Part shown: piece by piece, positions 17,021-26,385 of the stretch
Layout of the letters: every line of letters starts with the position of its first letter
Numbering within the stretch: the first letter of the stretch is position 1
Assembly (NCBI RefSeq): GCF_002846395.1
Contig: NZ_PJMU01000001.1
Location: forward strand, 1,364,001-1,428,000
DNA from: Pontibacter ramchanderi
Lineage (GTDB): Bacteria; Bacteroidota; Bacteroidia; Cytophagales; Hymenobacteraceae
Direction of reading: 5' to 3'
DNA length: 64,000 bases
Notes under the pieces: generated by a model
Databases searched by the model: none
What the model was told of the DNA's origin: nothing
The model's input: the letters and a program-made list of their open reading frames with translations, nothing else
Made by a program: the position numbers and the translations under genes

Positions 17021-17665
17021 TTAAGTTCCGGATTTTTCCTCCATCAGGCTGTAAATGTGCTCGTAGCGCTTTATGCTATTCTCCTGCTCCATCACATTGA
17101 GGTCTCTCAAAAGGCCTTCCTTCAGATCGTACACCAGGCCATAAAGCTTAGGCGGATCGTCTGTTTGCATGGCGTTCTGTATGATGGATGTCTTCGACAG
17201 GTTTAGCACCTGCTCAGTAATGTTCAGCTCCACCAAACGTCGCTGGCGCTGCCCTTCATCCTCAATGCTCATCAGTTCCTGCTCGTGCAGTCGGATCACA
17301 TCCTTAATGTTGCGCAGCCAGTTGTCGATCATGCCGAACTGCTTGTTGCTGGCCGCCGCTGCCACACCGCCGCAACCATAGTGGCCACACACGATGATGT
17401 CTTTTACTTTTAATACCTCCACGGCATACTGCAGCACCGAAAGCAGGTTCATATCGGTATGCACGACCATGTTGGCGATGTTGCGGTGCACAAAAATCTC
17501 ACCTGGTCCTGTACCCGTTACTTCGTTTATAGGAATGCGGCTGTCGGAGCATCCTATGTACAGGTAACGAGGCTTCTGGCCCATCGCCAACTTGTTAAAG
17601 TAGTCCTTGTCCTCGTTGAGCTTCTGGGCTACCCACTTTCTGTTATTCTCAAATATCTTTTGCAT
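17021..17665 (-). CDS. can: Beta-class carbonic anhydrase
   Basis: A 214-residue beta-carbonic anhydrase that interconverts CO2 and bicarbonate. Zinc ligands C39 (CSDSR), H95 and C98 (CGHYGCGG) are visible, and the D41/R43 catalytic dyad is present. The start [12 protein letters not shown] is usual for the family. It lies 13 bp downstream of a SulP transporter gene, a pairing that suggests bicarbonate uptake and conversion, or pH homeostasis. Confidence 0.95.
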   Translation of the reverse strand: MQKIFENNRKWVAQKLNEDKDYFNKLAMGQKPRYLYIGCSDSRIPINEVTGTGPGEIFVHRNIANMVVHTDMNLLSVLQYAVEVLKVKDIIVCGHYGCGGVAAAASNKQFGMIDNWLRNIKDVIRLHEQELMSIEDEGQRQRRLVELNITEQVLNLSKTSIIQNAMQTDDPPKLYGLVYDLKEGLLRDLNVMEQENSIKRYEHIYSLMEEKSGT

Positions 17666-17678
17666 AATTGATCTATTT

Positions 17679-19250
17679 CTAGTGCATGTCCAGCACCTGT
17701 ACTTCTTCTATGTTCAATACTTCCACAAATATACCACGCTCATGTGCTGTTTTCTTGAATTCCTGAATCGCCTCCAGCACATCGTAGTCTATGTATTCTG
17801 AATTGGCACCGTCAATGATCACGTGGCTGTTATCCGGCAGTTTCTCGAGTGTGAGCACAATGCTGGCTTTGTTCAGGAACGACACGTGCTCGCTCAGCTT
17901 GATGCGAATTGTTTCCTTATCCCGATGCTCCTCTTTGTGGAAGAAGTACGGCGATTTGTAATTGGCTTTCAAGATAAAGAAAATACCAACAGCCAGACCG
18001 ATCAGGATGCCAACCAGCAGGTCGGTGAACAGGATAGCCACAATGGTTACCACGAAAGGAATAAACTGCTCGTGCCCCAGTTTAAGCTGCCCTTTGAAAA
18101 GAGTTGGTTTCGTCAGCTTATAGCCTACCATCAGCAGCACGGCGGCCAGTGCAGAAAGGGGTACCTGGTTGAGGAAGCCAGCCAGGAAAAGCACTGCCAG
18201 CAGCAGGAACACACCGTGTATAAAGGCCGACATCTTCGTTTTGCCGCCCGCCGCTATGTTGGCTGAGCTGCGCACGATCACAGCCGTCATCGGGATACCG
18301 CCCAGCATACCGGCTATGATGTTACCGACGCCCTGCGCCTTCAGCTCGCGATTGTTCGGTGTGCGGCGCTTATGCGGGTCGAGTTTGTCCACCGCTTCCA
18401 CACTCAGCAAAGACTCCAGACTGGCTATGATGGCAATGGTAAAGGCCACCACATAGAGCGACGGATTGGTGAGTTGCTCAAAAGCCGGGAAACGAAGTTC
18501 GTTCTGCAGCGCTCCGATACTGGAAATCTCCGGAAGGTTAACCAGGTGCGTACCTGCAATAGCCAGTTCAGGAAAATAATGAATGAACATATAGTTTATA
18601 CCTACAGAGCCAACCACCACGATCAAAGCGCCAGGCACCAGCTTAAACAGCTTAATGCGTTTCATAAACGGCTGCTCCCACAAAATCAGCACCGCTATGG
18701 AGATAAGACCAATGATCAGGGCCCCCACCTGTATGGCACTGAACGCATGGATGATTTCAGAAAACGTGTTGCGGCCATCCGGTTGAAAGAAGTTCATCTC
18801 TCCGAAGAAATCATCGTCAGCTCCCATGAAATGGGGTATCTGCTTCAGGATCAGGATCAGACCAATGGCCGCCAGCATCCCCTTGATAACAGAAGAAGGA
18901 AAATAGAGACCAATGACGCCGGCTTTGAGAAAGCCCAGCGCTACCTGCAGAACACCTGCCAGCACAACCGCCAGCAAAAAGGCCTCATACGACTGCAAGG
19001 TCTCAATGCCATTCAGCACGATCACGGTAAGGCCAGCTGCCGGACCGCTCACACTCAGTTGCGACCCGCTCAGCCAGGAAACAACCAGCCCACCGACCAC
19101 ACCGGTAACGATACCGGCAAAGAGAGGGGCGCCAGAAGCTAATGATATACCTAAACAGAGAGGAAGAGCAACCAGAAAAACAACCAGGCCTGCCGGAATG
19201 TCCTTTCCAAGGCTTGCCAGGTAGTTTGGCTTTAGAGTAGTATTTTTCAT
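17679..19250 (-). CDS. SulP family anion transporter with STAS domain
   Basis: A 523-residue inner-membrane transporter. The N-terminal part has the SulP signature ([26 protein letters not shown] is the first helix pair) and about 10-14 membrane segments. A C-terminal cytoplasmic STAS domain occupies about residues 430-523 ([21 protein letters not shown]). SulP proteins carry sulfate, bicarbonate or other anions; linkage to the carbonic anhydrase gene points to bicarbonate here. The pair forms a minus-strand operon with a terminator after can. Confidence 0.92.
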   Translation of the reverse strand: MKNTTLKPNYLASLGKDIPAGLVVFLVALPLCLGISLASGAPLFAGIVTGVVGGLVVSWLSGSQLSVSGPAAGLTVIVLNGIETLQSYEAFLLAVVLAGVLQVALGFLKAGVIGLYFPSSVIKGMLAAIGLILILKQIPHFMGADDDFFGEMNFFQPDGRNTFSEIIHAFSAIQVGALIIGLISIAVLILWEQPFMKRIKLFKLVPGALIVVVGSVGINYMFIHYFPELAIAGTHLVNLPEISSIGALQNELRFPAFEQLTNPSLYVVAFTIAIIASLESLLSVEAVDKLDPHKRRTPNNRELKAQGVGNIIAGMLGGIPMTAVIVRSSANIAAGGKTKMSAFIHGVFLLLAVLFLAGFLNQVPLSALAAVLLMVGYKLTKPTLFKGQLKLGHEQFIPFVVTIVAILFTDLLVGILIGLAVGIFFILKANYKSPYFFHKEEHRDKETIRIKLSEHVSFLNKASIVLTLEKLPDNSHVIIDGANSEYIDYDVLEAIQEFKKTAHERGIFVEVLNIEEVQVLDMH

Positions 19251-19402
19251 ATAATAGGGAATGCTAAGAGAAGGGGTCCCAACTCATATCCCTGCACCGA
19301 CCAAAAGGTCAGCAGCAGGAACACAAGTCAGAATACTCACCTTATGTGTACAAAAGTACGGGGAGGGTATTAAGGCAGCATTAAAACCACATTAAAAACA
19401 AA

Positions 19403-20800
19403 TTAAAATGTGTTTTTTGCTGAAATTAATCCGATTGCCTGGGGCAAACGCAATGTCACAACGGTTCCTTCATCCACACGCGAATCGATGGAAATAGAGC
19501 CTTTGTGTAGTTTTATGATGCTTTCCGTAAGGGGTAAACCGATGCCGTGCCCGGTAATGTTACGCACATTGTTTGCCCTGAAAAATGGCACAAACACGTG
19601 CCGCAGGTCATGCGGCGCTATGCCCACGCCCTTGTCCGTTACCTGCAATACCACCTCCCGCCTGTCAGCCGAAAGCCGCACGGTGCTATACTCCCCTTTA
19701 GGCGAGAACTTGGCCGCATTTTCCAGCACATTCACAATGGCGATCAGCAGCAGCGCATCGTTTCCTTTCACAATCAGGCGGTCCTCGTCGTCGGGCAGGT
19801 TGTCGAAATCAATGTCGAACAGCGCGCCCGGGTGGCGTTTCATTGCCTGCTCATGGGCCATCCACAACAATTCATCAAAGCGAAGGAGTGAGAGCTTGAT
19901 TTTGGAGGTGTCCACGCTGGCCTGCGCTATCTGCAACAAGCCGTTGGAAAGCTCTGCCAGCAAACGGGCATCTTCCAGTATGGAGGCCAGCACCCGCTGG
20001 TATTCTTCTTTCTCACGGGGTTTCATCAGCGCCACTTCCAGCTCACCGATCATGGCTGTGAGCGGGGTACGCAACTCATGCGAGGCATTCGACACAAAGG
20101 TGCTTTGCATCTCAAAGGCCATCTCCAGTCGATCCAGCATTTTGTTGAAGGTCTGCGCCAGGTGCGAGAGTTCGTCCTTGCCTTCTGCGTCGCTCAGGCG
20201 CAGGTGCAGGTCCGAGGCGCTTATCTTCTCTACCTCCCCCACCACCTTGGTGATGGGCCGCAGTGCCTCCCGCGCAAACGCCCAGCCGGCCAGCACCACC
20301 ACCACCATGGAGCCCAGAAATCCGACGATCAGGATAACTTTCAGGTGCTGAAGCTTGCGTAGGCTGTAGGCATCCACTGAAGAGGAGAACACGGCGAATT
20401 CGCCTTCATTATCTTCATAGAGCATTCCTACTACCTGGCGCTCTTCCTGCTCGTAATGTACCATGCCCTCCTGCTTCACACGTTCCAGCACGGTGGGTGC
20501 CACTTCCAGCTGCCCGTCTCCATCTGAGAAAAACAAGGTCCCGTCCAGCCGGTATATGCTTACTTTTTCGAAAGGAAGCACCTGGTAATAACGGATCTGG
20601 TTGCTGCGGCGGGCCCGCTCGCTCACTTCATCCGCCTCCAGCACATGCGCGGCCGTGTTATAGGCGCGGCCTTCAATGCGCTTAAAAAAATCGTCCTGCC
20701 GGTAAAGGGAGGTGAAGTAGTAGATCACCAGCGAAAACAGGAAAAGGATAAGGGCGAATATACCTGCAAACTGCAGGGTTAGTTTATTGCGGATCGTCAT
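19403..20800 (-). CDS. Sensor histidine kinase (heavy-metal/OmpR type)
   Basis: A 465-residue membrane sensor kinase. One helix lies at about residues 10-30, a periplasmic domain follows to ~150, a second helix is at about 152-175, then HAMP and a HisKA domain with the phospho-His at about residue 240 (SNASHELRTPLTAM). An HATPase domain follows with N-box NVLENAAKFS and G-boxes GVGI and HGIGLPL. The start codon overlaps the response regulator stop by 4 bp. The pair lies next to a divergent CDF metal exporter, so metal or envelope sensing is plausible. Confidence 0.92.
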   Translation of the reverse strand: MTIRNKLTLQFAGIFALILFLFSLVIYYFTSLYRQDDFFKRIEGRAYNTAAHVLEADEVSERARRSNQIRYYQVLPFEKVSIYRLDGTLFFSDGDGQLEVAPTVLERVKQEGMVHYEQEERQVVGMLYEDNEGEFAVFSSSVDAYSLRKLQHLKVILIVGFLGSMVVVVLAGWAFAREALRPITKVVGEVEKISASDLHLRLSDAEGKDELSHLAQTFNKMLDRLEMAFEMQSTFVSNASHELRTPLTAMIGELEVALMKPREKEEYQRVLASILEDARLLAELSNGLLQIAQASVDTSKIKLSLLRFDELLWMAHEQAMKRHPGALFDIDFDNLPDDEDRLIVKGNDALLLIAIVNVLENAAKFSPKGEYSTVRLSADRREVVLQVTDKGVGIAPHDLRHVFVPFFRANNVRNITGHGIGLPLTESIIKLHKGSISIDSRVDEGTVVTLRLPQAIGLISAKNTF

Positions 20801-21477
20801 GCCTCGTCCTCCTTCAGCACATAGCCCATGCCCACCAGGGTATGGATCAGTTTACCGGGAAAGCCTTTGTCTATCTTTTTGCGCAGGAAATTGATGTATA
20901 CATCGATCACGTTGCTGCCTGTGTCAAAAGAGGTTTCCCACACGTTCTCTGTTATATCCACGCGGGACACCACACGCCCTCTGTTGCGCAACAAATAATG
21001 CAGCAGCGCAAATTCACGGGCAGTTAGGTTGATGGGCTTACCGCCACGGGTCACGGTCTTGCTCCCCAGGTCCATTTCGAGGTCACCGATCGAGAGTTTC
21101 TCGCTTCCCCCACCCTCACCGGATCGGCGGGCCAGGGCGCGGAGGCGGGCCAGCAACTCTTTAAACTCGAAAGGTTTGGTCAGGTAGTCATCAGCGCCGG
21201 CATCCAGGCCGGTTATCTTGTCATCGGTGGAGCCCAGGGCAGTCAGCATCAGAATCGGGACCTGTGGCTTTTTCTTACGAACAGCCTGGCAAACCTCCAA
21301 CCCGTTCATGTGGGGCAGTATTATGTCCAGAATGATCAGGTCGTATTCGTTTTGCAGCGCCATCTTCAGCCCAAAGTTTCCGTCGTAGGCCTGGTCCACT
21401 TCATACGACTGTTCTTCCAGCCCCTTTTTGATAAAGGAAGCTACTTTGGGTTCATCTTCTACCAGCAGTATTCTCAT
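20797..21477 (-). CDS. OmpR-family response regulator
   Basis: A 226-residue response regulator. The receiver domain shows E7-D8 (LVEDEP), the phospho-acceptor D51 (LIILDIILP), and the Lys of TKPFEF. The C-terminal winged-helix DNA-binding domain has TAREFALLHYLLRN and the VYINFLRKKID recognition segment. The start at 21477 (MRILLVEDEP) is preferred to the extended frame at 21513. The kinase gene follows with a 4-bp overlap. The 119 bp to the divergent CDF gene is the likely operator region. Confidence 0.94.
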   Translation of the reverse strand: MRILLVEDEPKVASFIKKGLEEQSYEVDQAYDGNFGLKMALQNEYDLIILDIILPHMNGLEVCQAVRKKKPQVPILMLTALGSTDDKITGLDAGADDYLTKPFEFKELLARLRALARRSGEGGGSEKLSIGDLEMDLGSKTVTRGGKPINLTAREFALLHYLLRNRGRVVSRVDITENVWETSFDTGSNVIDVYINFLRKKIDKGFPGKLIHTLVGMGYVLKEDEA

Positions 21478-21596
21478 AATCCTGTCACTATTTGTGTGTG
21501 TTTGCCCGGACAAGATACGATTTCTGCAGCACTGAGCCGTCCGGCAGCTTGCAGTTGCGCCAATATCTGCATATTTTAGATGAAGTTAATCAGTTT

Positions 21597-22526
21597 ATGG
21601 CACACGATCATCACCAGCACGAGGGCCACGGCCATCACCATCACCATGGAGGCGATAACATCAAGGTAGCTTTTTTCCTGAACCTGAGCTTTACCGTGAT
21701 CGAGGTGTTTGGCGGACTCTGGATCAACAGCATGGCCATCCTGTCGGATGCGCTGCACGACCTGGGCGACTCACTTTCGCTGGGCCTGGCCTGGTATTTT
21801 GAGCGACTCTCGCGCAAGGGGAGCGATCAGCAGTTCTCGTATGGGTATAAGCGCTTCTCGCTCCTTGGCGCCGTCATCAACTCGGTGGTGCTACTGCTTG
21901 GCTCTGGCATTGTGCTTTGGGTATCTGTTCCGCGCCTGTTCAACCCGGAACCGGTGCACGCGCCCGGCATGATCGGCTTTGCCATACTGGGGGTGCTGGT
22001 AAACGGCGCCGCGGCCTTTCGCCTCAACAAAGGGGAGTCGCTGAACGAGCGGGTGGCCATGCTGCACCTGCTGGAAGATGTGCTGGGCTGGGCGGCTGTA
22101 TTGGTCGGCGGCATTCTGCTCTACTTCTTCGACTGGCCGATCATTGACCCCTTGCTTTCGGTGCTGATCACGGGGTTTATTCTCTACAATGTGGTGCGCA
22201 ATCTCCGTAAAGGCCTCCAGATTCTGCTGCAAGGCACGCCAGCCAACATCAGTTTGCAGGAAGTGCGCCGCCGGCTGGAGCTACTGCCTGAGGTGCGCTC
22301 CGTGCACGACCTGCACCTGTGGACGCTGGACGGGCTCAGCCATGTACTGACCCTGCACGCCGTTGTGGGAAATAATTTGAACCTGGAAGAGGCCCATGAG
22401 GTGAAGCAACGCATACGCGGCGCCATGCAGGACGCCCAAATAGACCATGTAACGGTGGAGCTGGAAATGCCCGGCCAGGAGTGCAGTCAGGAGCACTGCA
22501 CGCCGGATTTGCCTAGTTCTGATTAA
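21597..22526 (+). CDS. Cation diffusion facilitator, CzcD/ZitB-like zinc exporter
   Basis: A 309-residue inner-membrane divalent metal/proton antiporter. The His-rich N-terminus (residues 3-17) is a typical metal loop. Helix 2 carries the motif H54-xxx-D58 (ALHDLGD), and helix 5 shows HLLEDVLGW. The C-terminal cytoplasmic domain has the EVRSVHDLHLWTL block and a final Cys/His tail (CSQEHC). The start at 21597 is chosen because the upstream codons to 21492 overlap the response regulator promoter. Expression may be controlled by the divergent two-component system. Confidence 0.93.
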   Translation: MAHDHHQHEGHGHHHHHGGDNIKVAFFLNLSFTVIEVFGGLWINSMAILSDALHDLGDSLSLGLAWYFERLSRKGSDQQFSYGYKRFSLLGAVINSVVLLLGSGIVLWVSVPRLFNPEPVHAPGMIGFAILGVLVNGAAAFRLNKGESLNERVAMLHLLEDVLGWAAVLVGGILLYFFDWPIIDPLLSVLITGFILYNVVRNLRKGLQILLQGTPANISLQEVRRRLELLPEVRSVHDLHLWTLDGLSHVLTLHAVVGNNLNLEEAHEVKQRIRGAMQDAQIDHVTVELEMPGQECSQEHCTPDLPSSD

Positions 22527-22872
22527 GGAGCACTGCCTGGCGCACCAAGTCGCTGAAGTACTCACTGTCTATATCCTCAAGCGTGCGCAATTTAATGTGA
22601 GGCAGTTGTCCGTTGCGGCTTACCAGGCGTTTGTGCGGATCCGACAGTTCTTTTCCGCGGAAAAAGCCGAAATGCAGCCCACTGCGGGAAGAGGCAAAGT
22701 AGCATACTGGTCCGTAAAAGAAATAGCAGGGATTTTCCCAGCGCACACATTCCTCCAGGTGCGAAGCCGTCTGGTTAATGATCTGGCGTACTGCCTGTGC
22801 TAACAGCTGTTTCTCAGTCGATAATTTGTCGATGTACTCATCGACCTGGTTAGTAGATATCTTGCTTCTCAT
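22513..22872 (-). CDS. DUF1801 domain-containing protein
   Basis: A 119-residue protein of the DUF1801/YdhG-like fold. Diagnostic features are the N-terminal VDEYIDKLSTEKQ helix, ECVRWENPCYFFYG and the HFGFFRGKEL strand. Family members are small frataxin-like alpha/beta proteins of unknown role. The 3' end overlaps the convergent CDF gene by 14 bp. Confidence 0.85.
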   Translation of the reverse strand: MRSKISTNQVDEYIDKLSTEKQLLAQAVRQIINQTASHLEECVRWENPCYFFYGPVCYFASSRSGLHFGFFRGKELSDPHKRLVSRNGQLPHIKLRTLEDIDSEYFSDLVRQAVLLNQN

Positions 22873-23056
22873 ACAGGGTATGTATTGGCCTTTTGGCCAG
22901 AGCCGTTAATTGACAGCTAAATATACATATCTTTTAATATTAGCGCAAAAAATCTCTCGTGGTCGTTATTCAAACGGCTGTGCTACTTGGTCCGCCCAGT
23001 AAGGTAGGCAGTAGACTAAATTCGTTGCTACCAAATACTTATACCTGGCCGCAAGC

Positions 23057-23710
23057 TTATACCATCTCTAAATGCTTCAGCAACCTTTCTTCCAATTCAT
23101 CGAGCTGGCAGAAGCCACTAGTCAGCAATTCGGGACCCATGCCGCCCTCCATATAAACACTGGGCAGATTCGTGACACCGAGCATCTCCACAAACTCAAA
23201 CTCCTTTTCGGTGGCATCAATTATCTCTTCGGCTTCAAACAAGGTATAGAACAGGTTTTCGCGGATGCCGAAGGGGCGGACCACATGCGCCAATACCTGT
23301 GGGTCAGCCAGGTTGAGGCCATCGGCGTAGAAAGCCGAGTGCATGGCCCGCAGTATCTCGAGTGTGAGGGCAGGCCTGAGTCGGCGCACCACGTGCAGGG
23401 CGCGGCAGGCAGGCTCCGTGTCGTACACAAAGTCTTCCTGCAGGAAGAGCCCGTAGTTGAATGGCAGGCTGGTGCGCTCCTGTACCCGATGCCAGCTCAC
23501 GGCCAGACGCTCCTTCTGCTCCCGTGATAAAGGTTCCTGCGCAAATGGGTGCAGCCCCCCTGCAATGACCTCCACTGTCAGTCGCCCGTACCATAGAGCA
23601 CGCAGCCGGCGAATTACGTGCGTGAAGCCGTAGCACCAGGCACACATCGGGTCGGTTACGTAAAGCAGAACCGGATTATAAGGACTGTTGACCATAGGTA
23701 TCTTATACAT
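23057..23710 (-). CDS. DsbA family thioredoxin-fold protein (FrnE-like)
   Basis: A 217-residue thioredoxin-superfamily protein without a signal peptide. The redox motif is C23-AW-C26 (TDPMCAWCYGF), followed by the helical insertion of DsbA-like proteins and, near the end, the cis-Pro segment TNLPSVY. Members of this cytoplasmic subgroup (FrnE, HCCA isomerase-like) are thought to act as oxidoreductases under stress. A second Met at 23695 is an alternative start. The gene lies 38 bp upstream of the stop of the next minus-strand gene. Confidence 0.88.
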   Translation of the reverse strand: MYKIPMVNSPYNPVLLYVTDPMCAWCYGFTHVIRRLRALWYGRLTVEVIAGGLHPFAQEPLSREQKERLAVSWHRVQERTSLPFNYGLFLQEDFVYDTEPACRALHVVRRLRPALTLEILRAMHSAFYADGLNLADPQVLAHVVRPFGIRENLFYTLFEAEEIIDATEKEFEFVEMLGVTNLPSVYMEGGMGPELLTSGFCQLDELEERLLKHLEMV

Positions 23711-23748
23711 CTTCCTTAGAGCTTGTACCCCAATGCAGGGGCTTAGGT

Positions 23749-24531
23749 TCAGGCGTAAATCATCTTTATCGTCATTCCGCCATCAATGACCAAATGCTGG
23801 CCCGTAATAAAACCGGCTTTTTCGGAGCACAGGAAGAGGGCGGCTTCGGCAATATCCTGCGGCTCCCCTACCCTTCCGGCTGGGTGCTGTTCTTTGTCCT
23901 GCTGGGTGTGCTGGGGCTCGTAGCGGTCACTCTTCTTTTGCCAGGGGCCTGTCTCTATCCAGCCCGGCGCAATGGCATTTACCCGGATGCGGTCCTGGGC
24001 CAGGCTTACGGCCAGGGAGTGGGTCAGCGCCTCAAGCCCGCCTTTGGAGGCTGAGTATGCAAAGGTGTCCGGCTCCGACATAAAGGCCCGCGTGCTGGTG
24101 ATGTTGAGAATGGCGGGGTGCTTTGCTTTGCGTAACAGCGGAAGCGCATACCTGGCGCAAAGCACTGGCCCCCGCAGGTTCACCGCTAAGACCCGATCAA
24201 ACTCCGATAACTCCATCTCGTCCAGCTTACCGATAAAAGGGTCGGCTATACCTGCGTTGTTCACCAGTGCATCCAGCTGACCGTGGGTTTCCTTCACTTT
24301 TTCCATCAGTGCCACCACCTCGGTCTCAGCGCTCACATCGCAAGGTATAAAAGTGGCCTGCAGCTTTTGGCTCTGCAACTGCTGTAGGGCCTCCTGACCG
24401 GCCTCCTCGTCGGCATCCGTTAGCACTACCCGGGCGCCCGCCTGCCCAAAGGCCAATGCCATACCTAAGCCTATACCTTGCGCAGCGCCGGTGATCAGTA
24501 CTGTTTTGCCTTTGTACTCGCCTGTTGCCAT
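23749..24531 (-). CDS. SDR family oxidoreductase
   Basis: A 260-residue short-chain dehydrogenase/reductase. The cofactor motif is T14-GAAQGIG (residues 14-21), with D39-like acidic residues (TDADEE) after strand beta-2 that indicate NAD preference. NNAG and the catalytic YSASKGG are present. The substrate is unknown; glucose/ribitol-dehydrogenase-like members are closest in pattern. The upstream gap to the ribosome-hibernation gene contains a perfect hairpin. Confidence 0.92.
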   Translation of the reverse strand: MATGEYKGKTVLITGAAQGIGLGMALAFGQAGARVVLTDADEEAGQEALQQLQSQKLQATFIPCDVSAETEVVALMEKVKETHGQLDALVNNAGIADPFIGKLDEMELSEFDRVLAVNLRGPVLCARYALPLLRKAKHPAILNITSTRAFMSEPDTFAYSASKGGLEALTHSLAVSLAQDRIRVNAIAPGWIETGPWQKKSDRYEPQHTQQDKEQHPAGRVGEPQDIAEAALFLCSEKAGFITGQHLVIDGGMTIKMIYA

Positions 24532-24565
24532 TGTCTGTGATTTTTATACCTGTCTATACCTAACA

Positions 24566-24614
24566 GCAGACCCGCTGCCGGCCGGTGCTATACCTAACCT
24601 TGCAGCGGGTCTGC
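24566..24614. repeat. Perfect 13-bp inverted repeat
   Basis: Arms GCAGACCCGCTGC (24566-24578) and GCAGCGGGTCTGC (24602-24614) flank a 23-nt loop that contains CTATACC. It lies downstream of the hpf-like gene on the minus strand and has no U-tract, so it may be a stability hairpin or an operator rather than a terminator. Confidence 0.6.
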
Positions 24615-24632
24615 CTGGCGGCGCATGGCGCC

Positions 24633-24938
24633 TTATCTTTTCTCGAGCTGGCGCTTGAGCTTTTCTTCCACGTTCTTCAGGAGTTCATACCAGTTGTCGC
24701 CGTTGTCTTCTGCAAAGGCGTCGTTGCCAGGTATACCTACGCGCATGCTCAGTTTCTTGGCGTCGGTGGCATGGTTGGTTTCTTCTTTAAAGTACACGTC
24801 TACCGAGTCAATCTTTTTGGCGTGGCGCTTCAGTTTGGTGATGGTGTTGCGGATGTGCTGTTGCACGTCGTCCGAGATCGAGATGTCTACCGCCTGCACA
24901 TCAATCTTAATTCCTTCGAAGTTTTCTGTATAATTCAT
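24633..24938 (-). CDS. hpf: Ribosome hibernation factor, HPF/RaiA family (short form)
   Basis: A 101-residue protein with the beta-alpha-beta-beta-beta-alpha layout of HPF/RaiA: VDISISDDVQQHIRNTITKLKRH, DSVDVYFKEE, KLSMRVGIPGNDAFAEDN, then the WYELLKNVEEKLKRQLEK helix. It lacks the C-terminal dimerisation domain of long HPF. It is expected to bind the 30S decoding region in stationary phase. The gene is monocistronic. Confidence 0.9.
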   Translation of the reverse strand: MNYTENFEGIKIDVQAVDISISDDVQQHIRNTITKLKRHAKKIDSVDVYFKEETNHATDAKKLSMRVGIPGNDAFAEDNGDNWYELLKNVEEKLKRQLEKR

Positions 24939-25109
24939 GTTCTGTTTTGTAAGTAATTGCTGGTAACGGGAAGCCCAAATGGCGAAATCCCAATGCTGAA
25001 ATTAAACGGAGGCAGGGCATTAAAGTTTAGCTAGCCCAAACAGACTCAGCGAAGCAACATCCCAAACCCCTGGTTCGTTTTTATGCATATTCACCCAAGG
25101 TTTACCGTT

Positions 25110-25829
25110 ATGCAAAACTTACCGATCAATTGGCTGACAGAAGGATTGCTTGACTTTGAATACAAGAAATATCGCCTGCTGGCTTACCTGCAGGCCGTCC
25201 GCTCGGAGTTCGGACAGCAGCGGCTATACCCTGTTTTTTCTGACCTGATCATGCACTACCGCCACCTGCAGCAGGTGCGGGAGCACAAAAAGCTGGTGTA
25301 CGAATCCTTTCCGCAGCAGATTACCCGCGCCGATTTCGAGAAGCTTGAACTGGTGTATGAGAAAATCGTGGAGGACGACGAAACCATGGCGCAGATAGAG
25401 GAGGTGATCCGGTATGCGGCGCCACTCTTTAAAGATGCTGTGAGCCAGGGCAAGGAACTGTACGACTTCATTGAGCGCCACCTCGAGATCAACCCGGTAG
25501 GCATCACGCCCATGTACTTCAACGAGGGCTACCTTTTCCTCGACGCCTTTCCGGGAAAGGAAACGCAGGTATACGTATACCGCATCACCGTTTTTGAGAA
25601 CACCTACGAGAAGTACAGGGGCATCAACACCCAATTGCTGCGCACAGTGCGTCGCGGTTTGGCCCTGACACATGAGCACCTGAAGGTACAGCTGGTGAAA
25701 GAAAACCAGGAACTGCCCAACCCCGCCACCTTTGTGGTAGTGGCCAAAGTGCCCTGCCCGCTCGACAGCGCGCTGCTGCCCATCGCCAAGCGCTCACTCG
25801 TGAAGTATGTCACGCACCTGGCTGCCTGA
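25110..25829 (+). CDS. Conserved hypothetical protein
   Basis: A 239-residue soluble protein starting MQNLPINWLTEGLLDFEYKKY; an in-frame ATG at 25083 adds nine residues and cannot be excluded. It is mostly helical for the first ~120 residues, with charged heptad-like stretches (FEKLELVYEKIVEDDETM), then alpha/beta (YVYRITVFENTYEKYRG) to the end. I recognise it only as a Bacteroidota-type conserved hypothetical and cannot assign a domain. Its neighbours (hpf and osmC) are stress genes, which is the only context. Confidence 0.75.
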   Translation: MQNLPINWLTEGLLDFEYKKYRLLAYLQAVRSEFGQQRLYPVFSDLIMHYRHLQQVREHKKLVYESFPQQITRADFEKLELVYEKIVEDDETMAQIEEVIRYAAPLFKDAVSQGKELYDFIERHLEINPVGITPMYFNEGYLFLDAFPGKETQVYVYRITVFENTYEKYRGINTQLLRTVRRGLALTHEHLKVQLVKENQELPNPATFVVVAKVPCPLDSALLPIAKRSLVKYVTHLAA

Positions 25830-25886
25830 CTTGTCACAACGGGTAGAATTGCATACCTTCGAACCTCAGAAAACGAGACAAGCAAC

Positions 25887-26300
25887 ATGGAGATCAACCT
25901 CACCCGCGTAGACCAGGACTTTCATTTCGAAGCCCGAGGCGCTGCCAACGTAGCCATTAACATAGATGCCAACCCCGAAATTGGCGGCCATAACGCCGGT
26001 GCCCGCCCGATGGAGCTCATGCTGATGGGCCTGGGGGGCTGCAGCGCCATCGACATTATCAGCATCCTGAAAAAACAACGCCAACCGATCGACAGCTTCG
26101 ACATTAATGTAAAGGCCGAGCGCCAGAAGGTGCAGGAGTTCAACCTGTTCAGCACGATCCATGTTCACTTCAAGCTGGGCGGCCAGCTGGACGAGGACAA
26201 GGTACGCCGCGCTATTGAACTCTCTTTGGAGAAGTACTGCTCGGTGGCGGCTATCCTTTATAAGACTGCCACCATCACGCATTCTTTCGAAATCGTGTAG
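25887..26300 (+). CDS. OsmC/Ohr family protein
   Basis: A 137-residue protein of the OsmC fold, which reduces organic hydroperoxides using two Cys residues. C52 (LGGCSAIDI) and C118 (EKYCSV) are both present, as are the N-terminal strands FHFEARG and the PMELMLMGLGGC helix. It most resembles the YhfA-like OsmC subgroup. A terminator follows immediately. Confidence 0.9.
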   Translation: MEINLTRVDQDFHFEARGAANVAINIDANPEIGGHNAGARPMELMLMGLGGCSAIDIISILKKQRQPIDSFDINVKAERQKVQEFNLFSTIHVHFKLGGQLDEDKVRRAIELSLEKYCSVAAILYKTATITHSFEIV

Positions 26301-26313
26301 ATAGAATTGCATC

Positions 26314-26350
26314 AAAAAGGCCTGTCCATCTTATTGGGCAGGCCTTTTTT
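26314..26350 (+). terminator. Rho-independent terminator between convergent genes
   Basis: Stem AAAAAGGCCTGTCC / GGGCAGGCCTTTTT with one G-U pair and an 8-nt loop. Positions suit the osmC-like gene on the plus strand and, because of symmetry, the metZ-like gene on the minus strand. Confidence 0.85.
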
Positions 26351-26385
26351 GAGGTAAAACTTACTAAGGCTATACCCTGGCCCTG

